Part shown: positions 52,784 through 62,100 of the stretch, in pieces | Layout: every line of letters starts with the position of its first letter | How positions within the stretch are numbered: position 1 is the first letter of the stretch | Assembly (NCBI GenBank): GCA_048772705.1 | Contig: JBLWGC010000159.1 | Location: 238,886-302,885 of the forward strand | Length of the DNA stretch: 64,000 nt | Origin: Leidyana gryllorum EB-2025a | Lineage: Eukaryota > Apicomplexa | Direction of reading: 5' to 3' | Notes under the pieces: generated by a model | Database searches by the model: none | Seen by the model: the letters and a program-made list of their open reading frames with translations, nothing else | What the model was told of the DNA's origin: nothing | Translations under genes and position numbers: made by a program

Positions 52784-54190
52784 ATGGAATCAGTGCATCA
52801 ACAAGATGTTTTACTCATCACAATGGAAGCACATGGACACATTCGTCCGTTTATGGCACTGGGGCAGTTATTGCATCAATACAGTAATGGAGAAATTCGT
52901 TGTCATCTTCTGTACCCGAATATCGGCAATGATAAATTACCTGTCTCTGAATTTCCGGATGTTGGTATATTAGCCATAGAGGTCCCGCAAGAGGCTCGGG
53001 ACATCTCCGACATGATAGAGCGATTCAAGTGGATGATCTCACACGGTGAGCTGCTGCTGGAGCGTGGTTTCAATTTGGCGAGCAATTTGAGTCTCCGAGC
53101 GGTGATCTATGAGTCTTTCCTGGAATGGGGTCACAATCTTGCCGAGATGCTGGGAGTCAAAAGCTTCGCATTCTGTACCTTCGCACTACACATGTACTAT
53201 CTGATGGGCAGAATCGGATGGGGTTCTCAATTGACTCCGTCTGATGAGCAAAGAACCATAAAAGGATTGGGCACTCTCAGTGCACAATGTCTCCCATACG
53301 GTGACGGAACAGTTTGGAAAGGAATGTTGAAACCTGGCAGCTCTCGCAGTATCATAGCGAATGACAGCCCGTGCCAACCAGGCTTTCCAATTCTACAAGA
53401 CATTGTCGAAAGAGATCTACTTGTGGCCACCCCAAAGTATGAGAAGGGCGTGGTACACACCCTTGGATATCTCAACGATATGCTGCCAGCGACCAGATCC
53501 AACGATGGGGCTGATGACACTATCGCATGGCTCGATACTCAACCCGACCGCTCAGTCATCTTTGTTGCACTCGGCTCCTGGGTTCAACTGGATGTGTGTG
53601 ATGTCATTGAGTTGGCTGAGGCCTTACGACTGCTGGATGCTCCATTCCTATGGGCTCTTCGAGCCCGGGTGGGAGACAGTAAGAGGTGTAATGGCTCCCC
53701 AGACGTTGGAGGGGGGGATCAGGCTGAGCATTGCCGACTTCCGCCTGTGGATACCGACCAGTACGGTCTCCCTGTGGGCTATCGAGAGGAAATAGAAGGA
53801 CGCTCTCTAATAGTGCCGTGGGTGGATCAGAAGAGAGTACTGAAGCATCGAGCTATCAAGCTGTTCATCACACACTGTGGATGGAACAGTTTGACGGAGA
53901 GTGTTGCTATCAGTCCGGTCCCCAAGGCATTCATCCCTGTGGCTGGAGAACAGGCCCTGAACGCTGAAGTAGCTGAACGGTTCTGGAAGATTGGTAAACA
54001 GCTCTGGGTGGACGGCAAGCCGAAAACTCTGCAACGGAATGTCATCGTTGAGAGGGTGACAGAGTGCCTGAAGGATCCCACAATTACACAAACTGCCGAG
54101 AAGCTGCACCGCGAGCATCAGACTCACTTGAATTCGAGAGCAGAACTCTGTATTCAGCGCCTATTGGCTGATATACGCAGTGACCAATAG
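52784..54190 (+). CDS. UDP-glycosyltransferase (GT1 family)
   Basis: A single uninterrupted 468-aa frame, unusual among the intron-rich genes here. The C-terminal half contains the UGT donor-binding signature: SVIFVALGSW, then VPWVDQKRVLKHRAIKLFIT and HCGWNSLTESV, with IPVAGEQALNAEV corresponding to the P..xDQxxNA end of the PSPG box (Glu replacing Asp). The N-terminal VLLITMEAHGHIRPFMALG includes the conserved His of the acceptor-binding region. GT1 enzymes transfer sugars from UDP-sugars to small lipophilic molecules such as sterols or flavonoids. No signal peptide or membrane anchor is seen, so it is probably cytosolic, like plant UGTs. It is isolated between a satellite and retroelements; intronlessness makes acquisition by transfer or retroposition conceivable. 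Confidence 0.8.
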   Translation: MESVHQQDVLLITMEAHGHIRPFMALGQLLHQYSNGEIRCHLLYPNIGNDKLPVSEFPDVGILAIEVPQEARDISDMIERFKWMISHGELLLERGFNLASNLSLRAVIYESFLEWGHNLAEMLGVKSFAFCTFALHMYYLMGRIGWGSQLTPSDEQRTIKGLGTLSAQCLPYGDGTVWKGMLKPGSSRSIIANDSPCQPGFPILQDIVERDLLVATPKYEKGVVHTLGYLNDMLPATRSNDGADDTIAWLDTQPDRSVIFVALGSWVQLDVCDVIELAEALRLLDAPFLWALRARVGDSKRCNGSPDVGGGDQAEHCRLPPVDTDQYGLPVGYREEIEGRSLIVPWVDQKRVLKHRAIKLFITHCGWNSLTESVAISPVPKAFIPVAGEQALNAEVAERFWKIGKQLWVDGKPKTLQRNVIVERVTECLKDPTITQTAEKLHREHQTHLNSRAELCIQRLLADIRSDQ

Positions 54191-54441
54191 TTAGTTAGCT
54201 AACGAACTTGTCTTGAAATGATTATCCTATAATGAATGATTATGCTATAATGATCATCGAGCCCCAGTCCTCGCTAGACACAGCCGATCGAGATGTCGAT
54301 CCAAATAGAACGAGGGAGGGAGCCGACATTTCCTGGGGAGCACCGTCTCAGTGGTAGAAAGAGATATGTGACTATGCATCCTCTGCACCATGGCATGAGA
54401 CAGGAGGAGTGGGTCAGTCTAGGGGAGTAATAGACAGACAG
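54191..54441. other. Intergenic region between UGT gene and retroelement LTR
   Basis: About 250 bp with no supported coding sequence. A short imperfect repeat (ATGATTATCCTATAATGA then ATGATTATGCTATAATGA) occurs just after the UGT stop, probably in its 3' UTR. Confidence 0.5.
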
Positions 54442-54612
54442 TGAGTGGTTCTGGGAGTGCGAGGGCTTAAATGATACGTTTCTGGGTTATTAGCGTCGAG
54501 CATCGTGGTCTAGCTTCTGTCTTTTGCAAAACAATAAACTACCGCTACGGGTGTTACGTCTCTAGGGAGACGTTGTGTCTCTAGGAAGTTGTTACTTTCC
54601 TTTCACCTCTCA
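54442..54612 (-). repeat. 3' LTR of retrotransposon copy 1
   Basis: 171 bp beginning and ending with TG/CA in element orientation, the reverse complement of the 5' LTR of copy 2 (59027-59197). It is preceded, in element orientation, by a purine-rich tract (AGAGGGGGCG) that follows the gag-pol stop. Confidence 0.85.
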
Positions 54613-54620
54613 CGCCCCCT

Positions 54621-57600
54621 CTAAAGAGCAACTTCCTGGGTGCCGGGATCTCTCACTTGGAGACATAGGCGGTAAGCAGTGGCACTAGCACGGCTGGCCA
54701 CTCGGCGTCTCTTCCGAGACCTTGACTTCGGGGCTGGCCGTAGGTCAGTTCCCCGAGCGTGTAGTGTTGCCGTCAGCACATCCTCGGCCTTGGCGAGCGG
54801 CTTGGCGCGTAGGTCGGCGAGCTCGTCTAGCTCGGCGAGTTGGAGCATCTCCGGCGCTTGCGGTGCAGCCAAGCGGAGCAGCTCCCCGACGGACACCGTT
54901 CTCTCTTCCTGCGGATCTCGGCAGGATTTAATGGTGGCGCCCGTGCCTGACTCGCTCACCGCGATGACCTCATAAGGTAAGCTGAAGGTCGGGGTGAAGC
55001 GGCTCGCGCCGTAGTGGCGAGTCAGTGCAGCGCGCTCACCTTCGCTGAGGCGGACGACGACGGTGTCTCCGACCTCAGGGAGGTAGCGTACGGCTGGGCG
55101 GCGAGCGTCGGCTGCTTTTGCCGAGAGTTGCACGGCGTGCTGCCTCGCCAGTTCCAGAAGTTGGAGACGGTCTCCCGTGTCCAGTGTAGGCTGGAGGGCG
55201 TCTAACTCTTGGCTCGTCGGGGTGCCCATGGGTAGCCCCGAGAGCATGAAGAAGGGGGACTCACCCAATGCGGGGTGATGCGTGGCTCGATAGGCGTACA
55301 TTACTGTGGCCACTGCGGTTGGTAAGGGGAGGCTGGACTGGGCCACGAGCGCGTTGAGTCCACGGTTCAGGAACTGGTGAAAGGCCTCGCATACTGCGTT
55401 CCCTTGCTTGTGGGCTTTCCAGGTGTACATGACCTGGATGCCATGGCGCCTCGCGTCTTCCTGGAACGACTCGGCCCTAAAGGCCGTGCCGTTATCACAA
55501 ATGAGCCTCGTTGGGGCTCCGTACCGGCAGATCCAATCCTCGTAGAGGACTCGCCAGGCAGTCTTGGCCGTTACGTCCGGGACTGCTATGGCCTCGGCCA
55601 CTCGTAGGCAATGGTCAATCATCGTTTGGATGTAGTAGACCTTACCACCCCAGGGGAAACTTCCTACGTGGTCAATGGCCACCGTGTCGAACGGGCGTGG
55701 AGTCACGTGGTCTCCGGGGCCAGCGGTGTTTACGATTGCTCGACGGCGCGCGCAGATTTGGCATTGCCGCACCATCTCGGTTACGTCCGCTCGTAAGTTT
55801 GGCCAATAGAAGCGCCTCGCGATGGCTGCGGCTGTTCGCCTGATCCCTTGGTGGGCGCCAACAGTACCACAGTGGTGGTAGAGAACGATTTGAGAACGGA
55901 GTGCGGCTGGCACATAGGCTCGCATGGACTCCGTCCACCAGACTCCGCCCCTATGGGTGCAGCGGAAGGCGGTCGGCTCGCTCTCTGCGGCCGTCGCTGC
56001 TTTAAACTCTTCCAGCGTTGGCAGTGTGAAGCCAGTGTACGCTGGTTGAACCGAAATCTCGAGTCGGTTCAGGAGTGCGGTCAACGATATGCGGTCATCG
56101 ATGACGGCATCCATCGGTTGGTCGTTGTCGATCCGGCTTAGGTGATCGACGTGACCCTGCAAAATCCCTTTACGGTAGTGGATCTCGAAGTCATACTCGC
56201 TCAGAGCGAGCGCCCATCGGGCGATCCGGCGGTTGGAGGCTGTCCAGAGCCACTTCAACCCCTCGTGGTCCGTACGGACTGTGAACGGTCGGTACCTCAG
56301 GTACTCGGCGTACTTCGCGATGGCACAGACGATGATGAAAGCTTCCAGTTCGCGGATAGGCCACTTCCTCTCCGCTTCCGACCATCGACGGGAGTAATAG
56401 GCGATTGGCCGGGGCTCTCCGTCGTCTCCGGGCTGCAGCAAGATGGCACCTCCTCCGATCTCACTAGCGTCGGTGTCGAGGATGAACTCCTTATCCGGAT
56501 CGGGGTACGCTAAGAGGACGTCCTGCGCAAGTGCCTCTTGCAGTGCGCGGTAGGCCGCGACGGTCTCTTCCGTCTCATCGATCGGCCCGTCTGCGCCCCC
56601 TTTGAACAGGTCGTACAGAGCACTCGAGATCTCGCCGAATTGGGGGATGAAGGTCCTGAAGTAGGATGCTAGCCCTAAGAACGAGCGAAGTTCCGACATC
56701 GTTCTGGGGAAGGGCGTCTCCATAACCGCCTTGACCTTGGCCGGGTTTGGCCGGATCCCATTCTCATTCACGACGTGCCCCAAGTACAGGATCTCCTTCT
56801 GGAGGGCCGATGACTTCTTGATGTTTAGGTACAGTTTCGCGTCAGTCAACCGTTTCAGGACCTCGTTGAGGGTCCGGTTGTGCTCATCGACGCTTCGCGA
56901 GTAGATGACGATATCATCCAAGTAAACTAGGACACCGTTCCCTAGTAGGGGTCCTAGCACTCTGTGCATGACTCGTTGGAAAGTGGCAGGCGCGTTCCGT
57001 AAGCCAAAAGGCATCGCCGTACAGGCGTACAGTCCTCGCGGGGTTACTATCGTCGTCTTCATCACGTCCTCCTCCGCCACCCTGATCTGATGGTACCCAG
57101 ACTTCAGATCAAGAGATGTGAAGACGGCTGCTCCTCGCAGGGACCAGACCAAGTGTTGGATGTGGGGGAGCGGGAACCTGTCCGGTACCGTGACTTTATT
57201 CAACTTGCGATAGTCAACGCAGATGCGTAGTTCGCCTGTCTTCTTGGGGACGATGACTACGGGCGAGGACCAGGGAGACCCTTCCACTGGTACCAGTGCT
57301 CCAACCTTCACGAGGTCGCCGAACTGGCGGTCCACTTCGGCCTCGGCGTCTGGGTGTAGGGGCCTGGCGCGCTGGAAGACAGGGCGTGCTCCAGGGGTGA
57401 TCTCAATGCGGTGAGTCTCTATGTCGCACTTGGCGATGTGGGTCTTCGCCCAGCACGCCTCGTTCCGCTGGAAGATCTCCAGTACGTCTCTCTTGGCCTC
57501 TGGACCAAAGACATCTGACGTGATTGCCATCACGTCCTCGAGGGTCCGGTGGTCGATGGCTTGCTGAAGCTCAACGAGGTTCAGCTCATAGGTTCCGCCC

Positions 57601-59026
57601 GGTGCCTCGAGTGGCACGGTTTCCCCTCCTATCTCCAGTGTTCGTGTTGCGTAGTCTAATCGACTGGCGGTGCCCAGTAGGTATGTACGGCCGAGTAAGT
57701 CGCTGCCGACCGCCTCGTCTGGCACCACTAGACAGCGCTCCAGTGCTGTGGTTGTGCCCACGGTTATCGGGATGGTCACCTCTCCCAAGATCTGTACTGC
57801 TCCTCCTACGCCCTTCGCCCCGAGCTGGCTGGCTCCCACTGTATCCGGCTGGGTCCCATGCTTCATCGCGTTCTGGAGTGTACTGCGCCTCAGGACTGTC
57901 ACGTCCGCCCCAGGGTCCACCGTCATCACTATCGGAATATGACCAACGAGAGCTTTCACGCTGCCGAAGCTCTGCGAGAATGCGATCGTTTCGGCTGGGC
58001 TCATGGCCTGCGGCTGGCATTGTACACGACCCACGTGGGCCTGAGTCGCGGTGGGGGTCTCACCGGTGGGTTGCCGCTGCTGTTCCGTCGGGGGCGTCAT
58101 GTCTTCGTCCACCTGGGTGGGCTCTGTAGTGTTTCCGGTCGCAGCCTGCTGGGAGGCGTTCCGGATGGCGTCTCTCTTGTCTCTCTGCCTGTCCCGGTTC
58201 TTCTGGTTCTTCATCGCCTCCTGCTGCTGCCGCTCTCGGAAGTAACCACCTAGCCTGCCCAGCGCCTCTTCGAGCGACTTGGGCTGCTTTACTACGATGT
58301 GAACGGCAGTCTTCCTTTGGTGGAGGACCATCTGCGACCCTAACTGGATCTCCTTGACTTCGCAGTCCTGCTCACGGTGTCCCTTCGTGCCACACTTTGG
58401 GCAGGGGAGGCGACACCGAGTCTCCGTGTGTCCGGCTTGCTGACACCGGTAGCAAATGATTGGGGGCTTTGCTGTGCCCGTAGTGCCTATTGGGGCTGAC
58501 TCGCCCGCTACGTGGTACAGACGTGGCCAGGAGGAGATAGTCTCTTCCTCACTGGACTCAGAGTCTGACGTATATCGAGCGTTGAGGCTTCGTAGTGCCG
58601 CTACGACCTCAGCCAACGTCTCGGGACGGGGGTGGAGCCCGTGTAACTTCGCGTTTAAGGCCGGCGGGGCCATGCGGACTAGGGTCGCCACCCAGTCCGT
58701 TTCTCGACGCCGCTTCCGCGGGTCCCAACGCTTACTCAACCTGTCGTGAGTCTTACGTAATGCCTTGAAGGTTCGGAGGGCCTCATTCAGTGTCTGGCAC
58801 GGTGGTGGCCGCTGCGCTAGCTTCCGAATTTGACGGAACCAGTCTCCTCCCTCGAAGTGTTCGCGCACCAGCGCGTCGCAGAAAGCTGTTGCAGTCTCCG
58901 CCTGTATGTTCGAGGAGCTCAGAGTCTCTCCCAGAGACCCGCACGCTGTTGCCCTGATGAGCAAGGGGAGTGCTCGGTCTGGGTATCCACGCGCTGCCAG
59001 CGCTATGGCCCAGTTGTGGCATTGAT
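54621..59026 (-). CDS. Gag-pol polyprotein of copy 1 (N-terminally incomplete)
   Basis: The frame is open from the junction at 59026 to TAG at 54621. It lacks the first about 95 codons found in copy 2. Remaining domains in order: two CCHC zinc knuckles (CYRCQQAGHTETRC and CPKCGTKGHREQDC), aspartic protease (VDPGAD), reverse transcriptase (YLDDIVIY), RNase H (DTDASEIGGG), integrase with HHCC zinc region and DDE core. Order protease-RT-RNaseH-integrase places it in the Ty3/Gypsy group. Displaced from its start codon and 5' LTR, it should not be transcribable as an intact unit. The Met at 58964 is internal. Confidence 0.85.
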
Positions 59027-59197
59027 TGAGAGGTGAAAGGAAAGTAACAACTTCCTAGAGACACAACGTCTCCCTAGAGACGTAACACCCGTAGCGGTAG
59101 TTTATTGTTTTGCAAAAGACAGAAGCTAGACCACGATGCTCGACGCTAATAACCCAGAAACGTATCATTTAAGCCCTCGCACTCCCAGAACCACTCA
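59027..59197 (+). repeat. 5' LTR of retrotransposon copy 2
   Basis: 171 bp, TGAGAGGTG...CCACTCA, with TG/CA ends. It holds an imperfect tandem CTAGAGACACAACGTCTCC / CTAGAGACGTAACACC repeat and an A/T-rich TTTATTGTTTTGCAAAAG before the gag-pol ATG at 59136, which is inside the LTR. Confidence 0.88.
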
Positions 59198-62100
59198 AAG
59201 TGGTGCATCTGCCGGGAAACAGCGAGTAAGTGTACCCACCTGGGATCCGTGGGGTCCGGGGCCCTCTGACAGTGAGGACAGTGGTTACGAGTCCATAGAC
59301 GAAGATGACAGGGGTCGCCCTGCACTAGGAAGACGAGACGCAGACATGGTTGCGCGGATGTTCCAGCAACTGAGGGTCAAGCAGACCTTCGACCCCGCGT
59401 CCGAACAGGAATTTGACGATCAATGCCACAACTGGGCCATAGCGCTGGCAGCGCGTGGATACCCAGACCGAGCACTCCCCTTGCTCATCAGGGCAACAGC
59501 GTGCGGGTCTCTGGGAGAGACTCTGAGCTCCTCGAACATACAGGCGGAGACTGCAACAGCTTTCTGCGACGCGCTGGTGCGCGAACACTTCGAGGGAGGA
59601 GACTGGTTCCGTCAAATTCGGAAGCTAGCGCAGCGGCCACCACCGTGCCAGACACTGAATGAGGCCCTCCGAACCTTCAAGGCATTACGTAAGACTCACG
59701 ACAGGTTGAGTAAGCGTTGGGACCCGCGGAAGCGGCGTCGAGAAACGGACTGGGTGGCGACCCTAGTCCGCATGGCCCCGCCGGCCTTAAACGCGAAGTT
59801 ACACGGGCTCCACCCCCGTCCCGAGACGTTGGCTGAGGTCGTAGCGGCACTACGAAGCCTCAACGCTCGATATACGTCAGACTCTGAGTCCAGTGAGGAA
59901 GAGACTATCTCCTCCTGGCCACGTCTGTACCACGTAGCGGGCGAGTCAGCCCCAATAGGCACTACGGGCACAGCAAAGCCCCCAATCATTTGCTACCGGT
60001 GTCAGCAAGCCGGACACACGGAGACTCGGTGTCGCCTCCCCTGCCCAAAGTGTGGCACGAAGGGACACCGTGAGCAGGACTGCGAAGTCAAGGAGATCCA
60101 GTTAGGGTCGCAGATGGTCCTCCACCAAAGGAAGACTGCCGTTCACATCGTAGTAAAGCAGCCCAAGTCGCTCGAAGAGGCGCTGGGCAGGCTAGGTGGT
60201 TACTTCCGAGAGCGGCAGCAGCAGGAGGCGATGAAGAACCAGAAGAACCGGGACAGGCAGAGAGACAAGAGAGACGCCATCCGGAACGCCTCCCAGCAGG
60301 CTGCGACCGGAAACACTACAGAGCCCACCCAGGTGGACGAAGACATGACGCCCCCGACGGAACAGCAGCGGCAACCCACCGGTGAGACCCCCACCGCGAC
60401 TCAGGCCCACGTGGGTCGTGTACAATGCCAGCCGCAGGCCATGAGCCCAGCCGAAACGATCGCATTCTCGCAGAGCTTCGGCAGCGTGAAAGCTCTCGTT
60501 GGTCATATTCCGATAGTGATGACGGTGGACCCTGGGGCGGACGTGACAGTCCTGAGGCGCAGTACACTCCAGAACGCGATGAAGCATGGGACCCAGCCGG
60601 ATACAGTGGGAGCCAGCCAGCTCGGGGCGAAGGGCGTAGGAGGAGCAGTACAGATCTTGGGAGAGGTGACCATCCCGATAACCGTGGGCACAACCACAGC
60701 ACTGGAGCGCTGTCTAGTGGTGCCAGACGAGGCGGTCGGCAGCGACTTACTCGGCCGTACATACCTACTGGGCACCGCCAGTCGATTAGACTACGCAACA
60801 CGAACACTGGAGATAGGAGGGGAAACCGTGCCACTCGAGGCACCGGGCGGAACCTATGAGCTGAACCTCGTTGAGCTTCAGCAAGCCATCGACCACCGGA
60901 CCCTCGAGGACGTGATGGCAATCACGTCAGATGTCTTTGGTCCAGAGGCCAAGAGAGACGTACTGGAGATCTTCCAGCGGAACGAGGCGTGCTGGGCGAA
61001 GACCCACATCGCCAAGTGCGACATAGAGACTCACCGCATTGAGATCACCCCTGGAGCACGCCCTGTCTTCCAGCGCGCCAGGCCCCTACACCCAGACGCC
61101 GAGGCCGAAGTGGACCGCCAGTTCGGCGACCTCGTGAAGGTTGGAGCACTGGTACCAGTGGAAGGGTCTCCCTGGTCCTCGCCCGTAGTCATCGTCCCCA
61201 AGAAGACAGGCGAACTACGCATCTGCGTTGACTATCGCAAGTTGAATAAAGTCACGGTACCGGACAGGTTCCCGCTCCCCCACATCCAACACTTGGTCTG
61301 GTCCCTGCGAGGAGCAGCCGTCTTCACATCTCTTGATCTGAAGTCTGGGTACCATCAGATCAGGGTGGCGGAGGAGGACGTGATGAAGACGACGATAGTA
61401 ACCCCGCGAGGACTGTACGCCTGTACGGCGATGCCTTTTGGCTTACGGAACGCGCCTGCCACTTTCCAACGAGTCATGCACAGAGTGCTAGGACCCCTAC
61501 TAGGGAACGGTGTCCTAGTTTACTTGGATGATATCGTCATCTACTCGCGAAGCGTCGATGAGCACAACCGGACCCTCAACGAGGTCCTGAAACGGTTGAC
61601 TGACGCGAAACTGTACCTAAACATCAAGAAGTCATCGGCCCTCCAGAAGGAGATCCTGTACTTGGGGCACGTCGTGAATGAGAATGGGATCCGGCCAAAC
61701 CCGGCCAAGGTCAAGGCGGTTATGGAGACGCCCTTCCCCAGAACGATGTCGGAACTTCGCTCGTTCTTAGGGCTAGCATCCTACTTCAGGACCTTCATCC
61801 CCCAATTCGGCGAGATCTCGAGTGCTCTGTACGACCTGTTCAAAGGGGGCGCAGACGGGCCGATCGATGAGACGGAAGAGACCGTCGCGGCCTACCGCGC
61901 ACTGCAAGAGGCACTTGCGCAGGACGTCCTCTTAGCGTACCCCGATCCGGATAAGGAGTTCATCCTCGACACCGACGCTAGTGAGATCGGAGGAGGTGCC
62001 ATCTTGCTGCAGCCCGGAGACGACGGAGAGCCCCGGCCAATCGCCTATTACTCCCGTCGATGGTCGGAAGCGGAGAGGAAGTGGCCTATCCGCGAACTGG

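Larger units (their letters stand above)
54442..59026 (-). mobile_element. Ty3/Gypsy-type LTR retrotransposon, copy 1 (5' part displaced by copy 2)
   Basis: The minus-strand element has its 3' LTR at 54442-54612 (171 bp, TGAGTGG...CACCTCTCA on the plus strand) and its gag-pol frame running from 59026 to the stop at 54621. Relative to copy 2 the first 392 bp, including the 5' LTR and PBS, are absent; the sequence stops at ...ATCAATGCCACA exactly where copy 2's LTR begins. Every stretch I compared is identical to copy 2, as are all 1447 predicted residues. No frameshift is visible. The missing 5' end should lie beyond copy 2, outside the window, if copy 2 inserted into copy 1. Confidence 0.85.

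Noticed and set aside
57524-58129. Antisense 201-codon frame (and similar ones) inside the retroelements
   Set aside because: Present symmetrically in both copies because the copies are identical; opposite to the gag-pol frame and lacking any motif.
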